Shown: piece by piece, positions 16,308 to 25,321 of the stretch
Layout of the letters: each line of letters begins with the position of its first letter
Position numbering within the stretch: the first letter of the stretch is position 1
Assembly: GCA_016806145.1 (NCBI GenBank)
Contig: CP063166.1
Location: 5,270,001 to 5,334,000 of the forward strand
Direction of reading: 5' to 3'
Length of the DNA stretch: 64,000 nt
DNA from: Variovorax paradoxus
Lineage (GTDB): Bacteria > Pseudomonadota > Gammaproteobacteria > Burkholderiales > Burkholderiaceae_C
The notes under the pieces: model-generated
Database searches by the model: none
The model's input: the letters and a program-made list of their open reading frames with translations, nothing else
What the model was told of the DNA's origin: nothing
Program-made: the position numbers and the translations under genes

Positions 16308-16408
16308 CAAGGCCGAGCGAAGCGATGGCCCGAGCGACATTGCAAGGCCGAGCGAAGCAATGGCCCGACCAGCATTCCAAGGCCGAGCGAAGCAAAGGCC
16401 CGAATCAC
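16308..16408. repeat. 35-bp tandem repeat, almost three units
   Basis: Units beginning CAAGGCCGAGCGAAGC start at 16308, 16343 and 16378, an exact 35-bp period; the third unit is incomplete. The shared core continues as AATGGCCCGA with few substitutions. It has no coding signal. Confidence 0.75.
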
Positions 16409-16435
16409 CCCCCTCTGGCTGCGCCGAGGAGCGCA

Positions 16436-16616
16436 GCGTTTCGCGGATCAGGGCTCGCAGCTGTTTGAACGAAGCGAGTTCTGCGAGACCCCGCGAAACG
16501 CGAGCACCGCAGGTTGCCCCGTAGCGCAGCGGAGGGGTCGCAGACAGTGGGGTCGCCTTTTCTTTGGTTACTTTCTTTTGGCGAAGCAAAAGAAAGTGAC
16601 TCGCCCGCCGGGGCGA
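16436..16616. repeat. Structured non-coding element with nested inverted repeats
   Basis: Nested arms GCGTTTCGCGG (16436-16446) / CCGCGAAACGC (16491-16501) and CTCGCAG (16454-16460) / CTGCGAG (16481-16487) define a 66-nt stem-loop. A second hairpin follows, ACTTTCTTTT-GGCGAAGC-AAAAGAAAGT (16570-16597), and a third, TCGCCC-GCCG-GGGCGA (16601-16616). It could act as a bidirectional terminator between the GNAT and sirtuin genes. I recall similar sequences being dispersed in Comamonadaceae genomes. Confidence 0.6.
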
Positions 16617-16632
16617 GACCCGGCCTGCAGTC

Positions 16633-17358
16633 TCACCCCCCCTTCAACCCCTCCACCATCAACGGCAACAAGACTTCCGAAGCCCCCCTCAACACGACAC
16701 GCGCCCGATCATCCAGATGCCCAACAGGCTCGAGATTCAGCGTGATCAAAGCAGCCCCCCGCCCCATCGCCAACACAGGCAAATCCGCCGCCGGATAAAC
16801 CACAGCCGTACTCCCCACGAGCAAGAACAGATCGCACTCGACAGAAGCCTCCTGCGCATCCATCAACACCCCCGGATTCAGCATCTCCCCAAACATCACC
16901 ACATCCGGCCGCGCATGCCCCCCACACCGCAGGCAGCGATGAAAGGGCCACGGCCCATGCCGATTCCCGCACCGATCGCAGCGCCACCGCCGCAGATTCC
17001 CATGCAGCTCCAGCACGTCGACACACCCCGCCTGCGTCAGCAGCCCGTCGACGTTCTGCGTGATCAGCCGCGTCGCCGGCCGCAACCGCTGCAACGCAGC
17101 CAGCGCCCGATGCCCCGGATTCGGAACAGCCTCCTCGATCACGGCCAGCCGCTGCCCCCAGAACTTCGTGAAGCCCGCCGGATCGCGCGCCAGGTCCTCC
17201 GCATGCGAGAACTGGATCGCGTTCTGCTGCATCCACAGCCCATCGGCGTCCCGGTAGGTCGGGATGCCCGAGGCGCGCGACAGCCCCGCGCCGGAAAAAA
17301 CGACGACGCGCCGGCTTGCGTTCAGCAGGCCGATTGCCGTGTCCAACTCTTCTTGCAT
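16633..17358 (-). CDS. Sir2-family NAD-dependent protein deacylase (sirtuin)
   Basis: A 241-residue sirtuin of normal bacterial length. NAD-binding motifs are present: FSGAGLSRASGIPTYRD near residue 21 and TQNVDGLL at 100. The catalytic His119 lies in LHGN, and a four-cysteine zinc site is formed by C127/C130 (CDRC) and C142/C145 (CLRC). It removes acyl groups from protein lysines using NAD. The common GIPDFR is GIPTYR here, a frequent variant. Start ATG at 17358 opens MQEELDTAIGLL. It lies downstream of cstA-ybdD on the same strand but is separated from them by a terminator. Confidence 0.9.
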   Translation of the reverse strand: MQEELDTAIGLLNASRRVVVFSGAGLSRASGIPTYRDADGLWMQQNAIQFSHAEDLARDPAGFTKFWGQRLAVIEEAVPNPGHRALAALQRLRPATRLITQNVDGLLTQAGCVDVLELHGNLRRWRCDRCGNRHGPWPFHRCLRCGGHARPDVVMFGEMLNPGVLMDAQEASVECDLFLLVGSTAVVYPAADLPVLAMGRGAALITLNLEPVGHLDDRARVVLRGASEVLLPLMVEGLKGG

Positions 17359-17362
17359 GAAT

Positions 17363-17388
17363 GAAAAAACGCCTCCCTTCGGAGGCGT
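17363..17388 (-). terminator. Rho-independent terminator after cstA-ybdD
   Basis: Stem ACGCCTCC/GGAGGCGT (17369-17376, 17381-17388) with a 4-nt CTTC/GAAG loop. On the minus strand it is followed by TTTTTT. It lies between the ybdD-like stop (17423) and the sirtuin start (17358). Confidence 0.85.
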
Positions 17389-17422
17389 GGTGATCGTCAG
17401 CGGCCCATTCTCGCCGAGCCCG

Positions 17423-17653
17423 TCAGCAACAGCGCCCCTTGCCCGCGCCGTAGCGCGCCTCGAGCCGCTCGCGGAAGAAGGCCTCGTAGCTCATCGGCGG
17501 CCGGTCGGGATGCGTGGCCGCCATGTGGCTCAGGTAGACGTCGTAGTCGGGCATGCCGACCATCAGCCGCAGCGACTGCCGGATCGAGCGCGCGATGTAG
17601 CGCCCGGTGTCCGCGAGGCCGCGGCCCGCGGCGGACGCTTCATCGACCTGCAT
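17423..17653 (-). CDS. YbdD/YjiX family small protein (DUF466), CstA partner
   Basis: A 76-residue protein beginning at the ATG at 17653, 14 nt after the cstA stop. Family marks are the core [19 protein letters not shown] and the tail [17 protein letters not shown], followed by the Cys pair GRCC. YbdD-type proteins are encoded next to CstA/YjiY pyruvate-peptide transporters; work in enterobacteria indicates they are needed for CstA transport function. The operon layout here (cstA then ybdD) is the conserved one. Note the frame stays open upstream antisense of cstA, but only the last 76 residues match the family. Confidence 0.88.
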   Translation of the reverse strand: MQVDEASAAGRGLADTGRYIARSIRQSLRLMVGMPDYDVYLSHMAATHPDRPPMSYEAFFRERLEARYGAGKGRCC

Positions 17654-17667
17654 CCCGCGCTCCGGCT

Positions 17668-19746
17668 TCAGTGCGCACCGCGCGCCGCGACCGCGCCGCC
17701 CATCGGCTCGAACGGCGTCTCGTGCGCGGTCGGCCGGTTGGCCGCGCGCGCCGCGAGGCAGGCCTTGATGCTGTAGACCAGCACGCTGAGCACCACGAAC
17801 ATGAAGAGCGCGCACAGCGCCGCATCGAGCCGGTCGTTGAAGACGATGCGCTCCATCGCCGCCGTGGTCTTGGCCGGAGCCACCAGCACGCCGTTGGCCA
17901 GGCCTTCGCTGTACTTCGCCGCATGCGAGAGGAAGCCGATCTTCGGATCGCTCGAGAAGATCTTCTGCCAGCCCGCGGTCAGCGTGCAGGCCAGCAGCCA
18001 CACGGCCGGCGCCGCCGCCACCCAGGCATAGCGCTCGCGCTTCATGCGGAACAGCACCACCACGCCGAGCAGCAGCGCCACCGCGGCCAGCATCTGGTTC
18101 GAGATGCCGAACAGCGGCCACAGCGTGTTGATGCCGCCCAGCGGATCGACCACGCCCTGGTAGAGGAAGTAGCCCCAGGCCGCCACGCACAGCGCGGTCG
18201 CGACCAGGTTGGCCGGCAGCGAGTCGGTGCGCTTGAGCGCGGGCACGAAGCTGCCCAGCAGGTCCTGCAGCATGAAGCGGCCCGCGCGCGTGCCGGCATC
18301 GACCGCCGTGAGGATGAAGAGCGCCTCGAACAGGATCGCGAAGTGGTACCAGAAGGCCATCATGGCCTGCCCGCCGATCACCTGGTGCAGGATGTGCGCC
18401 ATGCCGACCGCGAGTGTGGGCGCGCCGCCGGCGCGGCCCAGGATGGTGGTCTCGCCCACGTCCTTGGCGGTCTGCACCAGCATCTCGGGCGTGACCACGA
18501 AGCCCCAGCCCGAAATGGTCTGCGCCGCCTGCTGCACCGTGGTGCCGATCAGCGCACCGGGGCTGTTCATCGCGAAGTAGATGCCAGGCTCGATGCACGA
18601 GGCCGCCACCAGCGCCATCACGGCGACGAAGGACTCGGCCAGCATGCCGCCGTAGCCGATGAAGCGCGCATGGCGCTCGTTGTCGAGCATCTTGGGCGTG
18701 GTGCCCGAGGAGATCAGCGCATGGAAGCCCGACACCGCGCCGCAGGCGATGGTGATGAACAGGAACGGGAACAGGTTGCCCGACCACACCGGGCCGTTGC
18801 CCTGCGCGAACTGCGTCACCGCGGGCATCTGCAGCGTGGGCGCCACGACCACGATGCCGATCGCCAGCGCGATGATGGTGCCGATCTTCAGGAAGGTCGA
18901 CAGGTAGTCGCGCGGTGCGAGCAGCAGCCACACCGGCAGGCTCGCGGCGACGAAGCCGTAGCCCACGAGCATCCAGGTCAGCGCCTTGCCGTCGAAGGTG
19001 AAGGCCGGGCCCCAGACCGGGTCCTGGCTCACCCACTGGCCGCCGAAGATCGCGAGCATCAGCAGCACGAAGCCGATGATCGACACCTCGCCGATGCGGC
19101 CCGGGCGGATGTAGCGCAGGTAGAGGCCCATGAAGACCGCCACGGGAATCGTCGCGGCCACCGTGAAGGTGCCCCACGGCGATTCGGCCAGCGCCTTCAC
19201 CACGATCAGCGCCAGCACCGCGAGGATGATGATCATGATCATGAAGGTGCCGAACAGCGCGATCATGCCGGGCACCACGCCCATCTCCTGCTTGACCAGG
19301 TCGCCGAGCGAACGGCCGTCGCGGCGCGTGGAGATGAACAGCACGATGAAGTCCTGCACCGCGCCCGCGAACACCACGCCCGCGAGCACCCACAGCAGCC
19401 CGGGCAGGTAGCCCATCTGCGCCGCCAGCACCGGGCCCACCAGCGGGCCCGCGCCCGCGATGGCCGCGAAGTGGTGGCCGAACAGCACGTTCTTGTCGGT
19501 CGGCACGTAGTCCAGGCCGTCGTTGTGGCGGTGCGCCGGCGTCTTGCGGTTGCCGTCCAGGCCCAGCACCTTGTCGGCGATGAACAGGCTGTAGTAGCGG
19601 TAGGCGATCAGGTAGGTGCAGATCGCGGCGGCGACCACCCAGATCGCGTTGATCGTTTCCCCACGACTCAGGGCCACGGTGCCCAGCGCGAACGCGCCGA
19701 ACACCGCGATGACGAGCCACACCAGGTGGCGGCGGATGCTCTGCAT
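17668..19746 (-). CDS. cstA: CstA family pyruvate/peptide transporter
   Basis: A 692-residue polytopic inner-membrane protein with about 16-18 helices. Recognisable CstA segments are [21 protein letters not shown] (in part), [32 protein letters not shown] and [20 protein letters not shown]. The C-terminal part has [14 protein letters not shown]. CstA proteins take up pyruvate and possibly peptides in response to carbon starvation or peptide-rich media. The ATG at 19746 is preceded by GAGGAGACAACTGC, a good ribosome site; upstream in-frame sequence is not coding. It forms an operon with the ybdD-like gene and has no sensor pair beside it. Confidence 0.92.
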   Translation of the reverse strand: MQSIRRHLVWLVIAVFGAFALGTVALSRGETINAIWVVAAAICTYLIAYRYYSLFIADKVLGLDGNRKTPAHRHNDGLDYVPTDKNVLFGHHFAAIAGAGPLVGPVLAAQMGYLPGLLWVLAGVVFAGAVQDFIVLFISTRRDGRSLGDLVKQEMGVVPGMIALFGTFMIMIIILAVLALIVVKALAESPWGTFTVAATIPVAVFMGLYLRYIRPGRIGEVSIIGFVLLMLAIFGGQWVSQDPVWGPAFTFDGKALTWMLVGYGFVAASLPVWLLLAPRDYLSTFLKIGTIIALAIGIVVVAPTLQMPAVTQFAQGNGPVWSGNLFPFLFITIACGAVSGFHALISSGTTPKMLDNERHARFIGYGGMLAESFVAVMALVAASCIEPGIYFAMNSPGALIGTTVQQAAQTISGWGFVVTPEMLVQTAKDVGETTILGRAGGAPTLAVGMAHILHQVIGGQAMMAFWYHFAILFEALFILTAVDAGTRAGRFMLQDLLGSFVPALKRTDSLPANLVATALCVAAWGYFLYQGVVDPLGGINTLWPLFGISNQMLAAVALLLGVVVLFRMKRERYAWVAAAPAVWLLACTLTAGWQKIFSSDPKIGFLSHAAKYSEGLANGVLVAPAKTTAAMERIVFNDRLDAALCALFMFVVLSVLVYSIKACLAARAANRPTAHETPFEPMGGAVAARGAH

Positions 19747-19864
19747 GCAGTTGTCTCCTCGGATTTGTCGAACCCCGAGGAGTCTTGCCGGACGCGCGCG
19801 CGCTGCCATCCGTCGCACCGCGCGGACGGGGCGCGTGGCTTTGCGTAATGGAAAACCCGAAGGC

Positions 19865-20404
19865 CTAGCCCGGCCGGCGCACCTGCACCGGCTGGCGCGA
19901 CCAGTAGATGCCGTCGAGCCGGTCGAGCCGGACCTCGCCGCCGGTCGAGGGCGCATGCACGAAGCGGTTGGCGCCCACGTAGATGCCCGCATGCGTGGGC
20001 GTGCCCGCGCCGAAAATCACGAGGTCGCCGGTGCGCATCTCCGCGGTGGGCACGCCCTGGCCGAACGAGGCCATGCGCGCCACGGTGCGCGGCGCGGCCT
20101 GGCCCACGCTCTCGCGGTAGACGTAGCCGATCAGGCCGCTGCAGTCGAAGCCGCCGTCGGGCGTGTTGCCGCCGTAGCGGTACGGCGTGCCGACCAGCCC
20201 GAGCGCATGGATCGCGATGCTGTTCGACTGCTCGTCGCTCAGCGGCGAGCTGCGCACCGTGGGAATCGATGGCGAGGAGGTCGACGGCGGCCGGCTCGCG
20301 CAGCCCGCGGCCAGGATCGCCACCGCGCAGGCCCCGGCGGCAAGGAAGCGATGCAGTTGCTTCGGGATGCGGTGGCCGGGGTGGTGCGCGTGGGCGTCTT
20401 GCAT
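19865..20404 (-). CDS. NlpC/P60 peptidoglycan hydrolase, lipoprotein
   Basis: A 179-residue lipoprotein from the ATG at 20404. The lipobox AILAAGC places the lipidated Cys at 35. The NlpC/P60 cysteine-peptidase domain has all catalytic residues visible: Cys88 in GGFDCSGLI, His138 in PTHAGIYVG and a polar third residue after it. Length and order match small Spr/MepS-like enzymes, which cut peptide cross-links between D-Glu/mDAP-type positions during wall growth. It is anchored in the outer or inner membrane, facing the periplasm. Single gene, 118 bp upstream of cstA on the same strand. Confidence 0.88.
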   Translation of the reverse strand: MQDAHAHHPGHRIPKQLHRFLAAGACAVAILAAGCASRPPSTSSPSIPTVRSSPLSDEQSNSIAIHALGLVGTPYRYGGNTPDGGFDCSGLIGYVYRESVGQAAPRTVARMASFGQGVPTAEMRTGDLVIFGAGTPTHAGIYVGANRFVHAPSTGGEVRLDRLDGIYWSRQPVQVRRPG

Positions 20405-20469
20405 GTCGAGGGGCGGGTCTTGTGGACGTGCGCGCACTCTAGCGCGAATGCCCGCGCGCCAAAAGCAAA

Positions 20470-20513
20470 CCCTCCGCGTTCCACGCGCATCGGATGCGCG
20501 GGCCCGCGGAGGG
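20470..20513 (-). terminator. Strong terminator downstream of the HU gene
   Basis: Outer arms CCCTCCGCG (20470-20478) / CGCGGAGGG (20505-20513) enclose an inner stem GCGCAT-CGG-ATGCGC. On the minus strand this is followed by GTTTGCTTTTGG. It lies 44 nt beyond the HU stop. Confidence 0.7.
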
Positions 20514-20556
20514 CTGGGGTGCAGCGCGCGAAGGTCGCGCGCCGCGGAGCACGGGA

Positions 20557-20847
20557 TCAGGCCTGCGGTGCCGCGCCGTTCACCACGTCCTTCAGCGCCT
20601 TGCCGGCGGTGAACTTGGGAGCCTTGCTGGCCTTGATGGTCAGGGGTTCGCCGGTCGACGGGTTGCGGCCCGTGCGCTCGGGACGGCTGGTCACCGCGAA
20701 GGTGCCGAAGCCGATCAGTTGCACCGTGTCGCCGCCGGCGAGCGCGCGCGAGAGGTTGTCGAGGGCGGCGTCGAGGGCGCGCGCGGCGTCGGCCTTGCTC
20801 AGGCTGGTGTCGTTGGCGATGGCGGCAATGAGGTCGGTCTTGTTCAA
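20557..20847 (-). CDS. HU family DNA-binding protein (TTG start)
   Basis: A 96-residue HU/IHF-fold protein. It starts at TTG 20847, giving NKTDLIAAIANDTSLSK, the normal HU beginning. No ATG is available, and AAGGAA sits 9 nt upstream. The DNA-wrapping beta-arm has the consensus RTGRNPSTGEPLTIKA, and GFGTFAVTSR precedes it. The C-terminal tail KDVVNGAAPQA is slightly longer than in E. coli HU (90 residues). Role: bending and packaging DNA as a homo- or heterodimer. A leader frame extends further upstream (MRSRRFAARG...) but is not family-like. Strong terminator behind it. Confidence 0.9.
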   Translation of the reverse strand: MNKTDLIAAIANDTSLSKADAARALDAALDNLSRALAGGDTVQLIGFGTFAVTSRPERTGRNPSTGEPLTIKASKAPKFTAGKALKDVVNGAAPQA

Positions 20848-21161
20848 AACGAGTGATTCCTTGTGGGTTGGGATGACGGTTCGGTGACGCCCCCGCGCGG
20901 CGAAGCGGCGGGAACGCACCGGCTCGAATTTAACGGGCGCTACGCCGGCCTTCGGCCGGCACGCACGCGAAAGCGAGGCAGCGTGAACGATGCACGGGTC
21001 CGGAGCGATCCATCCCCGCGCGGCGAGGCTGCGGTTCTACCTCATGCGGACGCGGGTTGCGAGGTCGGCGCGCGGCCGGCGCTCATTCGTTTACGTCCGT
21101 TTCGTTCGGAAACCCCGAAGTTCGCGCCAACTGCGTGCCGACGGGAACTTTTGCGGTGCGT
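20848..21161. other. 314-bp gap between HU and the LuxR regulator gene
   Basis: No gene seen. It contains one perfect hairpin, GCCGGCC-TTC-GGCCGGC (20944-20960), without a T-run on either strand, so it is not a clear terminator. The promoter of the minus-strand HU gene must lie here; I cannot pick out -35/-10 boxes with confidence. Confidence 0.4.
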
Positions 21162-21815
21162 TCAGCGCCGCTCGAATTCCCGCGCATGCTCCACCGCATA
21201 CTTGATCAGCTCGGCCTGCCCCTCGATCCCGAGCCGCCGCTTGATGCTCTGGCGGTGCGCCTCGACCGTGCGCACGCTCAGGCCGAGGTCGCGCGCGATC
21301 TGCTTGCTCGACTCGCCGCGGCCCAGCGCCGCGAGGATCTCGCTCTCGCGCGGCGTGAGCAGCGGGCGCGGCGTCTGGTTGCGGAACAGCTTCTTCGACA
21401 CGGCCGGGCTCAGGAAGGTACCGCCCGCGGACACGGCCTCGATCGCCGCGACGATCTCCGACGCGGGCGCGTCCTTCAGCACGTAGCCGTGCGCGCCGGC
21501 CTGCAGCGCGCGCTGCACGTACTCGGGGTTGTCGTACATGCTGAGCATCACCACGTGCGGCGCGGGCTCGCGCGCGAGCAGCAGCGCGGCGAGCTCGATG
21601 CCGTTCATGTCCTTCATGCCGATGTCGACCAGCAGCAGGTCGGGCCGAACGCCGTCCATCTGCGCGAGCGCCTCGGCCGCGCTGCCGGCCTCGCCCGCGA
21701 TCTCCAGCCCGGGCAGCGCGCCGAGCCGCGCGCGCAGCCCGTCGCGCACCAGCGGATGGTCGTCCACCAGGAAGATGCGGATCGGCGGCGGGGTGCGGGC
21801 CTTGGCGGTCGTCAT
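21162..21815 (-). CDS. LuxR/NarL-family response regulator
   Basis: A 217-residue response regulator. The receiver domain (residues 12-130) has the acidic pair in FLVDDHPL, the phospho-acceptor Asp64 in LLLVDIGMKD, and a conserved Lys in YVLKDAP. The GerE-type HTH at about 150-212 shows LTPRESEILAALGRGESSKQ, with DLGLSVRTVEAHRQSIKRRL as recognition helix. It is the partner of the histidine kinase encoded immediately upstream on the same strand (14-nt gap). Targets unknown. Start ATG at 21815; earlier in-frame sequence belongs to the kinase in another frame. Confidence 0.9.
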   Translation of the reverse strand: MTTAKARTPPPIRIFLVDDHPLVRDGLRARLGALPGLEIAGEAGSAAEALAQMDGVRPDLLLVDIGMKDMNGIELAALLLAREPAPHVVMLSMYDNPEYVQRALQAGAHGYVLKDAPASEIVAAIEAVSAGGTFLSPAVSKKLFRNQTPRPLLTPRESEILAALGRGESSKQIARDLGLSVRTVEAHRQSIKRRLGIEGQAELIKYAVEHAREFERR

Positions 21816-21829
21816 CGTCGGGGCGTTCG

Positions 21830-23218
21830 TCAGGTGGAAGGGGAAAGGGGTGGCACGGCGCGCGCGGCCGCGGCGGGCACGATCGCGACGATGCGCGTGC
21901 GCCCGCTGCCCGAGTGAACCACGAGCTGCCCGTCGATCGAGGCCACGCGCTCGCGCATGTTGCGCAGGCCGATGCCGCGCCGCGGGTCGAGCTGCACCGC
22001 ATCGACGTCGAAGCCGATGCCGTCGTCGCCGACCTCGAGCCGCACCTCGCGCTCGCCGAAGGCCAGTGCGATGTGGACCTCGTGCGCGAGCGCATGCTTG
22101 CGCACGTTGGTCAGCGCCTCCTGCGTGGTGCGGAACAGCGCGGTCTTCACTTCCTGAGAGAGTTCGAAGGGCTCGCCCTCGACCATCAGCGAGGCGGCGG
22201 TCGTGCCCTGGCCCTCCTCGCCGAACTCGTCGACCAGCCGCTCGAGCGCGGCCGGCAGGCCCAGCGTGTCGAGCAGCGCGGGACGCAGCCGGTGCGAGAT
22301 GCGGCGCACCTCGGTCAGCGAATCGTTGAGACGTTGCAGCGCCTTGCCCAGCGCGGGCGGCGCGGGATGTTGCGCGCGGTCGAGCGCGTCGACGGCCGAC
22401 TCGATCAGCAGCTTGGCCGACACCAGGGTCTGGCTGGTGCCGTCGTGCAGCTCGCGCGCGAGATGGCCGCGCTCCTCTTCCTGCGACTGCACCACGCGGC
22501 GCGCGAGCAGCCGCAGCTTGGCCTCGGCCACGCGGTGCTCGCTGAGGTTGAGCAGCAGGCCGCCGGCACTGACCACGCCCAGGCACAGCGCGGCGATGCC
22601 GGCGATCCACAGCAGGGTGGTCGTGACGTTGGCGCTGATCTGGCGGTCGAGCGACTGCACGGTGGCCTCCATGTCGTCGAGGTACAGGCCGGTGCCGACC
22701 ATCCAGTTCCAGCGCGGCAGCGCGACCACATAGCCGAGCTTGGGCGCGCGCTGCGTGCTCGAGGGCTTGCGCCATTCGTACTCGACGTAGCCGCCGCCCT
22801 CCTTCGCGCGCGCGATCAGGTCCTGGATCGTGAAGCGGCCGCTGGAGTCCTTGAGCCCCCAGAGGTCCTGGCCCACGAGGTCGGGCTGGCGCGAATGCAT
22901 CAGCGAGCGGCCCTGCAGGTCGTAGACGAAGAAGTAGCCGTCGTCGCCGTAGTCGAGCGCGGCCAGCCGGCGCAGCGCCTCGGCGCGCGTGGCCTCGTCG
23001 TCCTGGCCGGCGTCGTACAGCGGCTTGACGATGCTGATCGCGAGATCGACATAGCTGCGCAGCTCGTTGCGCCGCTGGGTCATGTAGCTCTGTTCGATCA
23101 GCGCGCGCTCGCGCTGCGCGAGATCGTGCTCCTGGTGCCGCACGGCGAGCGCGACCAGCACCAGCGCCACCAGCAGCGGTGCGACGGCCAAGGCCACGAT
23201 CTTGGTGCGCAGGTTCAT
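21830..23218 (-). CDS. Sensor histidine kinase with Cache domain (HisKA_3)
   Basis: A 462-residue kinase from ATG 23218. A helix at about 6-26 and another at 202-224 enclose a periplasmic single-Cache domain with DYGDDGYFFVYDLQGRSLMH and PRWNWMVGTGLYLDDM, typical of small-molecule sensors. The dimerisation/phosphorylation helix is HisKA_3: His258 in RGHLARELHDGTSQTL. The ATPase part has N-box ALTNVRKHA and GDDGIGFD and GIGLRNMRERV. It phosphorylates the LuxR-type regulator encoded directly downstream. Related systems respond to C4-dicarboxylates or similar, but the signal here is not known. Confidence 0.9.
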   Translation of the reverse strand: MNLRTKIVALAVAPLLVALVLVALAVRHQEHDLAQRERALIEQSYMTQRRNELRSYVDLAISIVKPLYDAGQDDEATRAEALRRLAALDYGDDGYFFVYDLQGRSLMHSRQPDLVGQDLWGLKDSSGRFTIQDLIARAKEGGGYVEYEWRKPSSTQRAPKLGYVVALPRWNWMVGTGLYLDDMEATVQSLDRQISANVTTTLLWIAGIAALCLGVVSAGGLLLNLSEHRVAEAKLRLLARRVVQSQEEERGHLARELHDGTSQTLVSAKLLIESAVDALDRAQHPAPPALGKALQRLNDSLTEVRRISHRLRPALLDTLGLPAALERLVDEFGEEGQGTTAASLMVEGEPFELSQEVKTALFRTTQEALTNVRKHALAHEVHIALAFGEREVRLEVGDDGIGFDVDAVQLDPRRGIGLRNMRERVASIDGQLVVHSGSGRTRIVAIVPAAAARAVPPLSPST

Positions 23219-23248
23219 GTCGGGCGCGAAGACTACCACCGCCCCGAC

Positions 23249-24205
23249 TCAGGCCTGGTCGGCGATCCGGGCGTTGCGCTCGAGCGCCCAGAGCAGGTCC
23301 TCGGCCTCGCCCGCGAGCGCGCAGTCGTGGATCTGCCGCAGGCCGATGTGGAGCTGGTAGCAGCGCAGCCGCGCGGCCGTGCCGGCGCCGGCCGGCAGGG
23401 TCCGTTCGAAATGGCGCGCCTGCACCTCCATGCAGGCGAGCCAGGGGCGCCAGAAGAAGAGGTTGGCCACGTCGTAGAGCGGATCGCCGAACAGCGCCTC
23501 CGACCAGTCGATGACGCCGGTGATCTCGCGGCCGTCGGTCAGCACGTTGCTCGAGCCGAAGTCGCCATGCACCAACTGGCGCAGCTCGGGACAGGATGGC
23601 GCGAGCTCGCGCACGATCGCCAGCTGCCGCTCGACGCCCGCCATGGCCTGCGCGTCGAGCCGCGCGGCGCTCCAGTCGCGCTCGGCAACCGCCTCGAGGA
23701 AAGCGCGCCAGCTCGCATGCGCGCCGGTGCCGTTGGCGTCGAAGCGGCCGAAGCCGGTGGTGCCCGCGAGGTCGCTGGCGGCCAGCTCCTCGAGCGTGCG
23801 CGCGAGCGGCGCGGCCAGCGGCCCCACGAGGTCCAGCGGCAGGTCCTGCAGCGTGCTGCCCGGCAGGCGGCGCGACACGCAGTAGAAGGGCTTGCCGAAG
23901 AACGGCCCCTCGAAGCTCTGCTCGAAGGACAGGTCCTCGACGCGGCCGATGGCCGTGACCGCGGGCACGGGCAACCCGGGCCGCGCGAAGCGGCGCGCGG
24001 CGAAGTCGTCCTTGTCGAAGCCCTCGCGCGAGCGGTGGATGCGCACCACGTGCTCCGCCTGGGCCGCGCTGCCCAGGCCCTCGGCGCGAAAGGCGAAGGC
24101 CTGCGAGTCCTCGCCCTCGGCCAGCGGCACGAAGCCATGGACCGGACCGAGCGCGTGCTCGAGCGCGGCGACGATGGAAGGTGCGGGCACGCGGGTCCTG
24201 GTCAT
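23249..24205 (-). CDS. Aminoglycoside phosphotransferase-fold kinase (hygromycin kinase-like)
   Basis: A 318-residue APH-superfamily kinase. Catalytic loop HGDFGSSNVL (His-Gly-Asp... Asn) and metal-binding DFG-like GVIDWSEALFGDPLYD are intact at about residues 205-235. The start at ATG 24205 gives MTRTRVPAPSIVAALEHALG, resembling hygromycin-B phosphotransferase-like proteins. Members phosphorylate antibiotics or cellular hydroxyl compounds such as choline or sugars; the substrate here is unknown and resistance should not be assumed. Located 30 nt after the histidine kinase on the same strand, and just after the DedA-rhodanese gene. A longer reading frame upstream to 24271 lacks family similarity. 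Confidence 0.8.
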   Translation of the reverse strand: MTRTRVPAPSIVAALEHALGPVHGFVPLAEGEDSQAFAFRAEGLGSAAQAEHVVRIHRSREGFDKDDFAARRFARPGLPVPAVTAIGRVEDLSFEQSFEGPFFGKPFYCVSRRLPGSTLQDLPLDLVGPLAAPLARTLEELAASDLAGTTGFGRFDANGTGAHASWRAFLEAVAERDWSAARLDAQAMAGVERQLAIVRELAPSCPELRQLVHGDFGSSNVLTDGREITGVIDWSEALFGDPLYDVANLFFWRPWLACMEVQARHFERTLPAGAGTAARLRCYQLHIGLRQIHDCALAGEAEDLLWALERNARIADQA

Positions 24206-24230
24206 GGCACGCGCCCGACGCGCATCGGGG

Positions 24231-25169
24231 TCAGTGCGGCGAGGTCGGGCGGCCCGAGGCCACCCAGGCATCGAGCCCGCCGGTCAGCGGCAGCGCGCGC
24301 CGCGCGCCACGTGCCAGCAGCACGCGCGCGGCCTGCGCGGCCGACACCTCGTTGGGGCAGTTGCAGTACAGCACCACGTCGCGCCCGGCCGCGGCCGACA
24401 GGTCGAGGCCGCGCTGCTGCAGCGCCTTGAGCGTGTACGACAGCGCGCCCGGGATGCGGCGCGGATCGACCTGCTGGCCGGCCGCGCCGCGCACGTCGAT
24501 CACCAGCGGCGGCTCGTCGCCCGCGAGCATCTCGTGCAGCTCGTCGACCGAGATGCGCGGCATGCCGGTCAGCCGCATGAAGGCACGGCGGCGCAACCAG
24601 CGCACCACCAGGAACACGAGCAGCAGCGCGCCCAGCGCCATGGTGGCGATGCCGCCGGCCTGCGCCATCACCGCGAGCACGTCCTGGATCTGGTTGCGGA
24701 AGCCCCAGCCCAGGCCGAGGAACAGGCCGGTCCAGATCAGCGCGGCGCCGATGTCGAAGCCGATGAAGCGCGGCACCGACATGCCCAGCGCGCCCGCCAT
24801 CGGCGGCGCCACCACCGACACGCCCGGCACGAACTTGGCGGCCACCAGCGACAGGCCGCCCCAGTCGCCGATCAGCGATTCGCCGCGGCGCACGCAGGAG
24901 TCGGGCGCCAGCGAGATCCGGCACAGCAGGCGCATGAAGCGGTAGCCGAAGCGCCGCCCGGCATAGAACCAGGCGCCGTCGCCCAGCAGGTTGGCCGCCA
25001 CCGCCGCGAGCACCACGCCGGCCAGCGAGATGTCGCCGGCCGCGAGCAGCGCGCCGGTCACCACCAGCACCGCGGCCGCCGGCACCGGCAGGCCCAGGCG
25101 GGCGGCAAAACTGGCGGCGAACACCACCAGGATCGCGTTCTGCACCAGCAGCGACATCAGCTGTGCCAT
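24231..25169 (-). CDS. DedA-family membrane protein fused to a rhodanese domain
   Basis: A 312-residue fusion. Residues 1-200 form a DedA/SNARE-associated membrane domain of the YohD/YngC type, with GDGAWFYAGRRFGYRFM and the conserved re-entrant FVPGVSVVAPPMAGALG. DedA proteins are implicated in flipping lipid carriers such as undecaprenyl phosphate. Residues ~205-305 form a cytoplasmic or periplasmic rhodanese domain with an intact catalytic Cys in VVLYCNCPNEVSAAQAAR and the usual LTGGLDAWVASG end. Such fusions occur in proteobacteria, but how sulfur transfer and membrane activity are coupled is not known. Start ATG 25169. Confidence 0.88.
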   Translation of the reverse strand: MAQLMSLLVQNAILVVFAASFAARLGLPVPAAAVLVVTGALLAAGDISLAGVVLAAVAANLLGDGAWFYAGRRFGYRFMRLLCRISLAPDSCVRRGESLIGDWGGLSLVAAKFVPGVSVVAPPMAGALGMSVPRFIGFDIGAALIWTGLFLGLGWGFRNQIQDVLAVMAQAGGIATMALGALLLVFLVVRWLRRRAFMRLTGMPRISVDELHEMLAGDEPPLVIDVRGAAGQQVDPRRIPGALSYTLKALQQRGLDLSAAAGRDVVLYCNCPNEVSAAQAARVLLARGARRALPLTGGLDAWVASGRPTSPH

Positions 25170-25321
25170 GGCAGCAGCTCCGTGATGGCGAAAGAGGGTG
25201 CGAACGTGGTCATGGGCGGCATGGATTCTGCGGCATGGCGCAAGGGCCTGTCACCGGGAGGCCATTGGCCATGCGGGTTGCGGCGCGTTCGAGGGTCATG
25301 GCCGGCCCCCGCGCGACCGGT

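Noticed and set aside
16562..16616. Hairpins considered as insertion-sequence ends
   Set aside because: No transposase remnant, no second matching end and no target duplication could be found.
16211..16632. 35-bp tandem repeats considered as a CRISPR array
   Set aside because: The units are directly adjacent with no variable spacers and there are no cas genes nearby.
23249..24205. APH-fold gene considered as an antibiotic-resistance determinant
   Set aside because: The fold is shared by many metabolic kinases, and context (two-component and DedA genes) does not support resistance.
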